Shown one piece after another: positions 51,001 through 59,900 of a DNA stretch of 64,000 nucleotides (its first letter is position 1; every line of letters begins with the position of its first letter). Origin of the DNA: CAYFPX01 sp964501915 (lineage in GTDB: Bacteria; Myxococcota_A; UBA796; CAJQPC01); contig CAZCVP010000005.1 of assembly GCA_964501915.1 (NCBI GenBank), positions 1 to 64,000 on the forward strand, read 5' to 3'. A program made the position numbers and the translations under genes. The notes beneath the pieces were generated by a model, which searched no databases, was not told the DNA's origin, and was given only the letters and a program-made list of their open reading frames with translations.

Positions 51001-51550
51001 AATACGCCGTGGGGCCGTAGGCCTCGGAGTCGATGTCGAAGAGCTGGACGCCCCGTCCGCCGCCGAAGAGCAGCGCGCAGGGGTGCTCATCGAGGTGGGT
51101 GAAGGGGATCTCGCGGACCGCGGGCTCGGCGCCGCCCCGCACGCTCACCACCCGGGTGAGGTTGGAGGTGTGGACGGTGACGCCCTCGGTGGTGACGAAG
51201 GTGGTGGACGGGCGGCCTTCCTTCTGGCGGGTCGCGAGGCGGGCGAACTCCGGGACCTCGGAGTGGTACTCGGTCCGAGGCGTGAAGGTCACGGGCACGG
51301 TGGCCGGCTTGGCCGGGCGGCGCTCCTCGCCGATGAAGTTGAGGAAGTGGATGTAGGTCTTGTCCGGCACGCGGTTGAGCCGGAAGATGGTCATCTCCGT
51401 CATCCAGGCGAAGAGCTGGACGAGGGTCATGCCCGGATCGGCGTCGCCGAGGTTGGTCCACTCCGGGCAGTACTGGGGGATCAACCTCCGGGCTTCGGCG
51501 ACGATGTCCTGGTAGCGACGGTCATCGAGGTTGGGCGGTCGGATGGGCAT
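48020..51550 (-). CDS. Baseplate wedge protein (Baseplate J / TIGR02243-like)
   Basis: A 1176-residue protein, large for the family. The N-terminus carries the family signature PNLDDRRYQDIVAEARRLIP followed by DADPGMTLVQLFAWMTEMTIFRLNRVPDK, and the C-terminal half has the J-like block RRYYGVPGSKGNVG, SIDEIMRRAPSILTSRDRAV and TRQDFEIIAGEASSEVARA. The middle 500 residues are beta-rich insertions. It would form the wedges around the hub, as gp6/Afp11-type proteins do. Start ATG at 51550; 60 bp separate it from the gp25 gene. Confidence 0.87.
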   Translation of the reverse strand: MPIRPPNLDDRRYQDIVAEARRLIPQYCPEWTNLGDADPGMTLVQLFAWMTEMTIFRLNRVPDKTYIHFLNFIGEERRPAKPATVPVTFTPRTEYHSEVPEFARLATRQKEGRPSTTFVTTEGVTVHTSNLTRVVSVRGGAEPAVREIPFTHLDEHPCALLFGGGRGVQLFDIDSEAYGPTAYSPHHYLYLGHDDLRLMDIDPEEGRRLGRLQIKRRGDGDQLSLIDFFEWEYPTLEGWKPVTLDAEAEEVLGMTEHVVLTAMPGIIPVDRFGDAKHAFALPETVAEQKWWIRGRLDYERWLAARMREDLHVYWQDDRGGEQREVNSWDVRSAGRTLEFFLQDLPPIRAGWTVQVQLVDRGIEAGRSGVLPTYRWYFRRGDVWDEIPTDRIRVEGTLVTLTGPFTEMSPDGFNLRAERTETVAMRRLCTELDVDVTWSRPVEIHMFEGDDPRRVLEMLPGEGPWAPFQVAPAVPPTIGRKWYLGADLFENRKQEPVRVEIELSFEANGEPVPEPTEDYLLQLTYRAEDSWRVVYSRDKKYAGFTFAKLDKDKAAHKKAGTRKVIFELNPKTQLKGLVRHAVKGRETCWIRFELAKANLSTKDEDDATIPVVPRIHSIGLFAGKTQGAIHYEEPLPNPKLAEVVHREHNRRLTRCVTRVAGRTGEFHPFYPFIDLDDEHLAVYLQFDGALPAGANHAIHFRCRGEANLPEDAYVDWEILEPKRHGKTSWRRLVSGADADSDEEGEGPYQLTGTGVLNFPLPDAPKALADGTFWLRGRVEAKGKVGVARFPALPPVTHVLLNTVDAVNLVRLTEERFSGQGVPNQVVRLNKNPIYMHPTEEAEKLFPRPDRFTDIEVFIEESAGPRVQWKLANPGGLMTHGKNDAVFEVDPVEGTLKFGNGIRGRMVPVGTHNIQVRRYYGVPGSKGNVGTHEVIVADGMNDVIVTNLLPAVGGRDPESIDEIMRRAPSILTSRDRAVTRQDFEIIAGEASSEVARAACGGEVSLDGTVEIVILPHRREGEVVPDPFLATSTRDQVERYLAQRSLINVSPSVRLATFMPVDCSLTVRLRDNANPIAVREAAQEWVHRFLDPYDGGLDGNGWPFGGTLFAADFARLLSDVLEVRHVSSVQLYDRSDAVDRPGRLRPGWEEGDGTQELVLKTQDLFHCQRVRIQFEERVQ

Positions 51551-51610
51551 GCTTCACAGTCCGCGATGGATGGGCGGCGCTGGCCGGCTGGATCCGGCCC
51601 CGAGCGATCG

Positions 51611-52003
51611 CTAGCTGGTCGGTGAGAGGAGGTGCACCACGACCTGAGGGCTGCGCGTGGTGCGGATGGTGTATTCGACGTGGACCTGGATGGCGCCCCC
51701 GGGTTGGGGGTCGGCGCCAACTTCGGTGACCTCGATCCGGGGTTCCCAGCGTCCGAGCGCAGCCTTCACGTAGTGGGCGACGATCGAGGCGGTGACGGAG
51801 GTGTTCGGCGCGAAGAGCAGCTCGTGGATCCTGCAACCGAATTCGGGGAGCATCTGCCGCTCTCCGGGCTTGGTGCTGAGGATCACCGAGACGCACTGGC
51901 GGATGTTCTCCTCGTACTCGGAGAGGCCGACGCCGCCGCGGGCGGGGTCGAAGGCGAAGGGGAATCCCCAACCCCTGCCGAGGTACTCCTTCGGGCTACC
52001 CAT
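51611..52003 (-). CDS. gp25/gpW-type baseplate protein
   Basis: A 130-residue protein with the gp25/gpW family signature: GRGWGFPFAFD, YEENIRQCVSVILSTKPGER, MLPEFGCRIHELLFAPN, and the C-terminal strand pair with IQVHVEYTIRTT. It joins sheath initiation to the baseplate wedges in contractile tails. It is the first intact minus-strand gene downstream of the plus-strand insert; in the related clusters it follows spike and PAAR genes, which are not visible here. Confidence 0.88.
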   Translation of the reverse strand: MGSPKEYLGRGWGFPFAFDPARGGVGLSEYEENIRQCVSVILSTKPGERQMLPEFGCRIHELLFAPNTSVTASIVAHYVKAALGRWEPRIEVTEVGADPQPGGAIQVHVEYTIRTTRSPQVVVHLLSPTS

Positions 52004-52080
52004 CCAGCGCCTCCACGACCCGCGGCGGACCTTGCCGATCCACCGAGGGGGTGGGGATTATAGGGCGTTGGTCGAGTGGC

Positions 52081-52236
52081 GTCACACCGCAGGCGATGCT
52101 GGCCCATCGCCACGGCCAGCTCTGGTCCGGCTCCGAGCTGGGGCGGGCCTTCGGGGTCTCCCACACCACCGTCCGGCGCTACCTGGACCACCTCGTGGAC
52201 GCGCTGCTGGTCCGCGTGCTGCCCCCCTGGCACCCG
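52081..52236 (+). pseudogene. Fragment of a DUF4143 ATPase
   Basis: About 52 residues read MLAHRHGQLWSGSELGRAFG then VSHTTVRRYLDHLVDALLVRVLPPWHP. This is the well-known winged-helix stretch at the start of the DUF4143 domain in AAA_14 ATPases; the full-length paralogue at 921-2216 has the corresponding LGVSADTVASYIGLLEEAHVV. The P-loop part is missing upstream and the match ends abruptly at WHP. It marks a lost ATPase gene at the border of the insert. Confidence 0.7.
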
Positions 52237-52319
52237 GTCTCGACCTCCACTCCCCCCAACCTCGCTCGCGTCGCCTCGGCGGCTCCGGGCGACTTCGCCC
52301 CAACCCACGAGGACCCACC

Positions 52320-53781
52320 ATGACTCCGACCCCACCCTCCTTCCGCAAGGTCACCGGACCCATCCGGCTCAGCTCCAACTCGGACGGGTCCCTGAAGGCC
52401 TACCGGCTCCCCGCCACCAACGGGGGCTCCAGGTGCAAGGTCATCCAGTACATGCTGAAGATCTACCAGGCCTCCTCCAACGTCAAGGTGGGGGTCACTC
52501 AACAAGTACTTCCTGGCGGACGGGAGCTACGATCCGGAGCGAACCGGGGAGTACTGGGGCCGCGCGATCCTGCACGCCGCCTGGGGCATCCGGTACGGGC
52601 TGGCGGCCTACCACTTCCCCGAGGCCCAGGCGATCCCGATCAAGCTGCCGCGCACGTCGTCGTACTTCGACGGGTCGGCCGCCCAGGAGTGGGAGGACCG
52701 GCTGGACTTCTGGCGGGCGGTGCCCAGGGGGATCGTCGACGAGCTGGTACAGCGCTCCGCGCTGGGCGAACCGTATCAACCGCTAGGCCTCCATGTCTCC
52801 TGCCTGCCGGTGCTCGTCCAGGGCATCGACTACCACTGGTACCACCGGGAGGACCAGTGGAAGCACATCGGCATGCTGGTCCACGAGGTCAGCGAGCTGC
52901 AGGAGACGCTGGAGGGCGCCTTCGACCAAGCCCTCGACGATGCCCGGCAGTCGAGGTCGCACGCGCCCTCCCTCGAGATCACCGTCTACGAGAGCGGCTG
53001 GAGCGTCCTCGACGCGCTGCCCCCCTCCCTGGCCGGCAGCAGCGTCACCGGCGAGGAGCTCCAGGCCCGGGAGGTCGTCCGTCGCCTCGGGGGTGCTCTG
53101 GCTTCCGAGGCCACCGTCGCCGGGATCCACGCCTGGATGGACATGAGCGAGTCCGGCGGCAGCGGCTTCGCCGGCACCGGGCTGAGGGCCTACGATCCTC
53201 CCACCGCCAGCCACCTCCTCCAGGTCCCCTCCGCTCAGCTCTCCGCCTGGTTCGTCTACCGGCGCCTCGCCAGCCTGCTCGGGGGCGGCGGGTGGCATAC
53301 CAAGTACGGTGGCCGGGTGCTGTCCGGGAAGATGCTGCTGCCGGACACCACCAGCCGGGCGGAGCTGGTCAGCCGTCAGGCCGAGCACGGCATCGGCGCC
53401 GTGGTCTTCGAGTACCGCCTGGCGTCGAACCCCGGTGGGCACCGCTATGCCTACCTGCTGCTGGTGGACCCTGGCTCCAGCGAGAGCGCCGTGGACCTCG
53501 AGTTCTGGCCCGCGTTCGGCTTGACAGACATCGCCGAGGAGTTCCTGGAGCCCCGGACCCGGTGGGTGGTGGTGGACGGCCGGCTGGTGCCCGCCAGCTA
53601 CACCGTCACGGGTAGTGTGCTGCCCTACATGGAGATGCTGTTCGACGCGGCCGTCCGCCACAGCCTGCTCGATCTCCTGGTCTGGACCGGGTACGGTTGG
53701 GGCTACGGGGTTCGTCTGGATGTCCGGGACTGGCCGCGGTTGTGGTTCACGACGGCGCCGCTGCGGTTCCGGGTGCTGTAG
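52320..53781 (+). pseudogene. Unknown protein, broken by one frameshift near 52490
   Basis: The first frame starts with ATG at 52320 (MTPTPPSFRKVTGPIRLSSN) and is sensible up to YQASSNVKVG. From about 52495 the natural sequence continues in the next frame (LNKYFLADGSYDPERTGEYWG) and stays open to 53781. Removing one G from the run ggggg at 52490-52494 joins them into about 486 residues. No signal peptide, domain or catalytic motif was recognised; it is rich in Trp, Tyr and His. A plus-strand gene within an otherwise minus-strand operon, it could be an effector, an unrelated passenger or a sequencing error in an intact gene. Confidence 0.6.
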
Positions 53782-53788
53782 GGCAGCG

Positions 53789-55221
53789 GTGCTGCTCCTG
53801 GTGGTCTCTGCCGTGACCTGGCTGGCCGGGTGCGGGTCCTGCACCTCGCCGTGGGGGCACGAGCCGCCGGCGGCGACCGGGTCCTTGGTGGACTGCGCGC
53901 CGAGGGAGGCGGACCGCACGGGAGAGCCCCACGGCAGCCCACCCGTGGGCCGTGTCGGCCTGGTGGAGGTCGGGGTGCTGCTGGACTTCTCCCTGGGCTA
54001 CGTCTGGAACGGGCGCAAGGGCGACCTGGACGGTGACGGCCAGTGCGACCTCCTCTGGAGCACGGGCAGCAGCTTCAGTGCCCAGCCAGGGCCGATCCTG
54101 GAGGCCATGGACACCTACGAGGATGGTCGCCTGCTCGACATCACCCAGTCCAGCAGCGGAGCAACTTCGCCTCCTACGACTTCGACGTCGCCGATGTCGA
54201 CAGCGACGGAATGGTGGACCTGCTGGTGCCGTCCATGTACGCTGAGCGGTCCGGGGGCCTGCAGGGCGAGGTCTACCTGATCCTCTCGCCGCTCCAGACG
54301 ACGGACGAGCCCGATCTCATCGCGGAAGCGACGCTGCTGCACGGGGAGGTGGACTCGCCCGGGCCGGGCGCGATCCTCGACGCCGACGGGGACGGCGTCC
54401 TGGACTTCGGCTTCCAGGGGAGCTGGCCCCTGTCGCCAGGCTACACGATGACCTTCTACGTCGTGGCTGGCCCGATCGAGGGGCGGGTCGACATCGCCGC
54501 AGCGGCCTTCGCCGAAGTCCGATCCGCGGAGGCGAGCGGCTACGCGGAGGCGACGTCGGCTGGCGACCTGGACGGAGACGGCTTCCACGACCTGCTGCTC
54601 GGGCAACCACGCTACGGGGCCTCCAATGGCGCTCTCGTGGTCTTGCTCGGCCCCATTCCCTCGTGGGCGGACCCTGAGTCGGCGGACACCCTGCTGTGGG
54701 GCCACTCCGCGTACGACTTCGTGGGGAATTCGATCAGCGCTGGCCGGGACGTCGACGGCGACGGCTACCTCGATCTGGCGGTCGGGGGTGCCTACGGCGC
54801 CGTCTCCGGCTCCGCCTACCTCGTCAGCGGTCCCCCCACGGTCTCCGGAGACCTGCTGGACGTCGCCATCGCCGCGATCCAGCCCGACATGCCCGGACCC
54901 GAGGACCTCGGCAGCGGACTGTCCATCGAGCAGGACCTCGACGGCGACGGACTGGCAGACCTCGCCGTCGGCGCTCCGGGGGTGGAGGCCAACCCGGATC
55001 CCGGCGACTGGGGCGCCGTCTTCCTGTTCTACGGGCCGGTGTCCGGCGTCATCGGCGCCAGCGAGGCCGACGCCATCCTGCTCGGTGCGCCTTCGCCCGA
55101 CGATGGCCAAGGCTACGTGGTCTTCTCCCCCGGAGACATCAGCGGCGACGGGTGGGAGGACCTCTACGTGGGGTCCAACCGGACCACGGACGGGTACCTG
55201 GTGCTCGGAGGGCGGTGGTAG
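53789..55221 (+). pseudogene. FG-GAP repeat lipoprotein, broken by one frameshift near 54155
   Basis: The GTG at 53789 opens a lipoprotein signal (LLLVVSAVTWLAGCGS, lipobox LAGC). The frame runs through GDLDGDGQCDLLW to about 54155, where one base appears to be missing, and continues as SNFASYDFDVADVDSDGMVD to 55221. Seven DxDGDGxxDL-type calcium-binding FG-GAP units are visible (GDLDGDG, ADVDSDG, DADGDG, GDLDGDG, RDVDGDG, QDLDGDG, GDISGDG), enough for one integrin-alpha-like seven-bladed propeller. Such proteins are surface adhesins or binding proteins. It starts 7 bp after the preceding broken gene. A relic of a similar protein is at 2860-3000. Confidence 0.75.
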
Positions 55222-55241
55222 CTGTCCCCAGGTGAGACGAC

Positions 55242-56285
55242 CTACCCCGCCTCCCCCTCACACGTCGAGCAGAAGGACAGCTCCACCGAGTACCCGGTCG
55301 CGTTGCTCACCATGTGACGGGTCCCCACCACGAAGCAGGTCCCGTTGACCGCTCCGGTGATGCCCGAGAACGTCACCATGGTCCCCGCCCGCACCGTCTC
55401 GTTGCCAGCGATCACCGCCGTTCCACGAGCGAACTGCCGGGCGAGGCGGTTCATCTCCGCCTTGGCGATCGCGTCGGCCCCCGCCTGGCTGGCGACCGGC
55501 ACGTCGGTGACGTAGGCCGTGGACTCGCCGAAGGTCCCGGCGGTGTCGGCCCCCAGCGATCCACTCCCGATGGTGTCGACGTCGCCGGTCGAGGCCTCGC
55601 CGACGATCTCCTCCTTGGCCACGATGTCCCAGCCGCGCACGACGACGCCCTGGACCTGGCCGGAGCTGTTGTAGGAGATGCGGAAGTCGCGCAGGTTCTC
55701 GCCGAACTTGACCTCGTAGCCGCTGCCCTCGAACTGGGGCTTCTTGAAGCTCAGCTTGCCGTCGACGATGCGCAGGATGAAGTTGTTCCGGGCCGCGAGC
55801 CGCTTGAGGAAGGCGATGTCGGACTCGTTGCGCTGCAGGATGTAGGGCAGGGTCTCGTCGGTGCTGTCGGTCTCGACGGACAGCCCGGCCTCGCCGCCGA
55901 CCGAGGAGACGACGTCGGAGTCGGTCATCTCCTCGAAGACCCGGGTCTTGCGCCCCCGACCGAGCCGGTGGACCTTGTCCAGGGCCCGCACCGTGAGCGA
56001 GGTCCCGCCGGCCTGGGAGAAGCTGGGCTCGATCGCCACGACCTCCCCCTCGAAGGCGTCGGCTCCGCTCTCACCGAGGGTCAGCTTCAGCTCGTCGCCG
56101 ATGCCACACGGGAGCTGGCCGTCGCTGCCGACCTGGCTGAAGCGGACCGTGACCATGGACACCATGTCCACGTGGTCCTCGAAGACGAGCGTCTCCAGGC
56201 CCTGGTTGTCGGACTGGGTCATCTCCGTGCCCGCGAGGGTCAGCGTGAAGGACGCAGCGGTCTGGGTCTCGGTGGTGGAGCTCAT
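55242..56285 (-). CDS. Hub protein of gpD / late control D type (gp27-like)
   Basis: A 347-residue protein of the phage protein D family, the hub that links tube to spike. Recognisable blocks: VTVRFSQVG, FEGEVVAIEPSFSQAGG, LTVRALDKVHRLGRGRKTRVF, LPYILQRNESDIAFLKRLAARNNF and the C-terminal barrel with TMVTFSGITGAVNGTCFVVGTRHMV. In Afp8/Pvc8-type proteins a gp5-like OB-fold and spike follow in the same chain; this one ends after the hub, so a separate spike gene is required and is not in the expected place. Confidence 0.85.
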   Translation of the reverse strand: MSSTTETQTAASFTLTLAGTEMTQSDNQGLETLVFEDHVDMVSMVTVRFSQVGSDGQLPCGIGDELKLTLGESGADAFEGEVVAIEPSFSQAGGTSLTVRALDKVHRLGRGRKTRVFEEMTDSDVVSSVGGEAGLSVETDSTDETLPYILQRNESDIAFLKRLAARNNFILRIVDGKLSFKKPQFEGSGYEVKFGENLRDFRISYNSSGQVQGVVVRGWDIVAKEEIVGEASTGDVDTIGSGSLGADTAGTFGESTAYVTDVPVASQAGADAIAKAEMNRLARQFARGTAVIAGNETVRAGTMVTFSGITGAVNGTCFVVGTRHMVSNATGYSVELSFCSTCEGEAG

Positions 56286-56294
56286 GGAGAGGGC

Positions 56295-56981
56295 CTACGG
56301 GATGAGGATCTGCTTGCCTGCGAGGTCGGCGACGGGATCGTCGATGCCGTTCGCCTGGCAGATGTCCTGGTAGGTGGTCCCGTGGTCGCTGGCGAGGGTG
56401 TTGGCCGTGTCGCCGGCGCCCGCCTCGACCACGGTGGCGTTGGAACCCGCGGCGAGCTCGGTGAAGCCGGCCTCGACGATCTTGCCACCGGCGATGTCCT
56501 TGAACTCCTCGAGCTTGTACTCCTTCATCGCGACCGTCACCTTGGCGCGGATGGGATCGCCGCCGTAGTTGAACATCAGGTAGGCCGTCGAGACCTTCTC
56601 GATGATGCCGGTGAACTTGAAGCTCGCCCAGGTGAACTCGATCAGCGGCGGGAACTTCTTCTCACCGCCGTCGCTCTTGGACTGGCCCGGGTCCGTGAGC
56701 GCCAACAGCCCCTTGATCCACTTGTCGTGGACGCTCTCGTTGCCATCGGTCGTGGTGTCGAAGAACAGGTCCATCGTGAGGGTGCGTGGCTCCCCCTGCT
56801 GGTACTCGAGGGCCGCCCCGTCGGAGCCCTGCTTGTCCTTCTTCTTCCAGGTGCTCGCCTTGTCGGACTTGACCTCCTTGGGGTTGTACTGGACTTCGAA
56901 CTTGCCCACTTCGGAGCCGGTTCCGCCGTCGCTTCCAAAGGAGTAGGCGACGAACGTCGCCCGGCTGCTACCAGTTCCCAT
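56295..56981 (-). CDS. Tube-initiator protein with C-terminal LysM (Afp7/gp53-like)
   Basis: A 228-residue protein. The N-terminal 165 residues match the injection-system tube-cap family: FEVQYNPKEVKSDKASTWKK, PRTLTMDLFFDTT, PPLIEFTWASFKFTGIIEKV and DPIRAKVTVAMKEYK. The last 45 residues form a LysM domain (VVEAGAGDTANTLASDHGTT ... NGIDDPVADLAGKQILIP). LysM here helps the protein join the hub. It overlaps the 3' end of the giant repeat gene by 14 bp and precedes the hub by 9 bp, the usual gene order. Confidence 0.88.
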   Translation of the reverse strand: MGTGSSRATFVAYSFGSDGGTGSEVGKFEVQYNPKEVKSDKASTWKKKDKQGSDGAALEYQQGEPRTLTMDLFFDTTTDGNESVHDKWIKGLLALTDPGQSKSDGGEKKFPPLIEFTWASFKFTGIIEKVSTAYLMFNYGGDPIRAKVTVAMKEYKLEEFKDIAGGKIVEAGFTELAAGSNATVVEAGAGDTANTLASDHGTTYQDICQANGIDDPVADLAGKQILIP

Positions 56982-59900
56982 CGGATCCCTCCGTGCCGCG
57001 CACGCTGCGCAGCTCCATTTCCTTGTTCACCTGAGTCAAGACTTCCCGCTTCAGGGCCTCGAGCTGCTGACTGCGGCCCTTGGACTGCGCCTCGTCTGCG
57101 CCACCGCCTGCACCACCCGCCGGCTCGGTGCCCTCCGCCGCCATACGGACCTGCCGCTGGGCGTCGAAGAGCTTGTCCTCGACCTGGACGAGGTGGATGA
57201 GGTCCTGGAGGCGCTTGGCCAGGCCCTGGAGCCGGCTGGCCGGCAGGCCCCCGCCCGCGCCCACCGAAGACGCCGCCGGCCGACGGCCACCGCGCACGAC
57301 CCGCGTGGTCGAGGCCAGCCTCCGCGGGCTGCGACCGCGCAGCACGCCTGCGCTCGGCGACTGGGCGCTCGCGGCCCGCTCCGCCTGCCGCCGCGGCGAC
57401 ACCAGCTCCTGGGCCGCCGTGGCCCGGATCTGGCGGATGACCTCCGCCACCGGGGTGGGCAGGTTGCGGCTCACCGCCAGGCGATCCCCACGCTCGAGGA
57501 TCACCTGGATGACCTCCATCGGGTCCCGGGCCTCGGCGAGGGACTGGACGAGATCACCGGTGGTCTTGAGGAAGCTCCGGCCCGTCGCGCGGACGGCCCA
57601 GCCGGGCACGCCTTCGGCGGCCTCTTCCTGGCTCACACCGCCGAGGGTGGAGCGCAGGTCGGGACGGCTGCCCGCCCCCGGGCGCACGACGACGCCGTCG
57701 TAGGGGGTCCAGGCCCGCCGGGTGCCGAGGAAGACGCCCCCGGAGGTCCGACCGGCCCGGGCGCCGGCGAAGGCCTCCCAGTGCGCGTCGGCCGTGGCGG
57801 CTCCGCGCCAGTCCCAGGGGGCCCCGGCGCCCAGACGAGCGCCGTCGAAGTCGCGGTCCAGCCCGGGTCCGTAGCCGGCCCCGTGGAAGTCACCCGCGGC
57901 GCCGGTTCCCGTGGGGGCTCCGGCGAAGTCGCCGTCGGCGGGGGCTCCGAGCCCGGCACCGGTGAAGGTGCGGCCCGGCGTGGTCACGCCCTGGGCGCCC
58001 TGCCAGGCCCACTCGGGGGTGCGCCAGGCACCGGCGCCGGCGAAGGTCCCACTCGGGGTGCGCTCGGAGGCCGCCCCACGCCAGGAGCCCCCCGGGGTCC
58101 GGGTCGCCGAAGCGCCATCGAATTCCGCGCCCGCCGTGCGGTGCGAGCCCGCGCCTTCGAAGGGCCCCGCCTCGGCCTGGGCGGCCTTGGCGCTGATGAA
58201 CTTGCCCGAGGCGGTGCGCCGGACGACGGCGCCGGCGAAGCCCTGCCGGTCTGCGGACCCGGTGCCCGCGCCGCGCCAGCTCCAGGCGCGGGCTTCGCCC
58301 CCGCGGGCTCCGGTGAAGCTGCCGGCGTCGGTGCGACCGGAGCGGGCTCCGGCGAAGGTGGCCGCCGTGCCGGTCCCGAGGGGTGCACCGCGCCAGGCGC
58401 GGCCCGTCGCAGTGCCCTTGCCCGCGCCCTCGAAGTCGCGGGACGGACCGCTGCCCACCGGCGCTCCCGCATAGGGAGCCACGACGACCTGGCTGGGAGC
58501 CTCAGGGGTCCAGCGCGGCATGGGTGAGCCGGTGAGGGCGCTCGGGGTGCTCGCCCGGGCGACCGCGGCCACGCGCTCGGAGGCGCGCACAGCGGCTTCG
58601 CCGACCGCCGGACCGACCAGGTCGCGGGTCGCGGCACGGGCGACCGTCCGGGCCACGGTGGCTGGGCGATAGGGGGTGGTGTGCCACACCTTCTGGGCCG
58701 CCACGGGTGTGGTCTGGCCGAGCTCGGCCGCCGACGGCTGCTCCGGGAGGGTGGGCTCGCCAGCGACCCCCCAGACCTTGCGGGTCGCGCCGCGCTCGGC
58801 CACCGGGTCCACGTCGACCGCCCGCTCCCCGGCCTGGGCCACGCGGGCCCCGTCCCAGGGGAAGCGCCGACCGGCGCCGACACCCGCACCAGCCCAGGGG
58901 AAGTCCCGGGCCGCGCCGACGCCCGCTCCGGACCAGCCGAAGTCCCGGCCGACACCGGTGGCAGCACCGGTCCAAGTGGCCTCCGGGCCCTCGCCGTAAG
59001 CCGCACCGACCCAGGGGAAGTCCCGGCCAGCACCGACGCCGGCTCCTGACCAGGGGAGGTGGCGACCGGCACCGACGCCGGCTCCCGACCAGGGGAAGTC
59101 CCGACCCGCGCCGACACCCGCGCCCGACCAGCCGAAGTCCCGGCCTTCGCCGGTGACCGCGCCGGTCCAGTGGACCTGGCGGCCTTCGCCGACGCCCGCA
59201 CCGACCCAGGGGCGGTCCCGCCCGGCGCCGACACCCGCGCCGGACCAGGGCCGGTCCTGGCCTTCGGCCACCGAAGCTCCGCTCCAGGGCACGTCGCGGC
59301 CACTGGCGGTCTCGGCTCCGCGGAAGTCGCCCTCGGGGCCCACGCCCTTGCGAGCGCCCGTGAAGCCGACCCGACCGGTGGTGGTCGCGGAGGCCCCGGT
59401 GAACCGGCCCTCGGGGTGCTCGGCGACCCGGCTGCCGGTGAAGTCCCCCGACGGTGTGGCCGCGGTCCCGGCACCCTCGAACTCGCCGCCAGCGCCCCGG
59501 CGGCTCGTGGCACCGGTGAAGTCCCCGGTGGCCGGGCCTGCCGTAGACGCCTTGACGAAGACACCCCGGCCCGTGCGCACCAGGCTGGAGCCCGACCAGC
59601 TCCCGGGCGAGGTCACGCGCGAAGAGGCACCACTCCAGGGCCGCGAGCCGCTGCGACGGACGACAGCCCCCTGGAAGGCCTGGGCGCGGGCGGAACCCAC
59701 CGCTGCTCCCCGGAAGTCCTCGGCCTGGGCCCGGGCCACGCTGGCACCGCTCCAGGGCCGGCGGTCGGTCCCGAAGACGCTGGCACCGCTGAAGCCGCTG
59801 ACGGTCTGCCGGGCCACGGTGGCGCCGCTGAAGGCCCGCGAGGTGGTGCGGGCCACGACGGAGGTCCGGAAGGGGGCGTCGATGGCTGAGCGTCCCCGAC

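Noticed and set aside
48062..51625. Plus-strand open frame of almost 1190 codons opposite the baseplate J-type gene
   Set aside because: Antisense shadow; no domain or start signal, and the minus strand has unmistakable baseplate signatures.
57193..58527. Plus-strand Gly/Arg/Pro-rich frames opposite the giant repeat gene, which also appear repetitive
   Set aside because: Their periodicity is inherited from the 39-bp repeats of the minus-strand gene; the minus-strand unit conserves aromatic-x-G-A whereas the opposite frames show no constant residues beyond codon composition.
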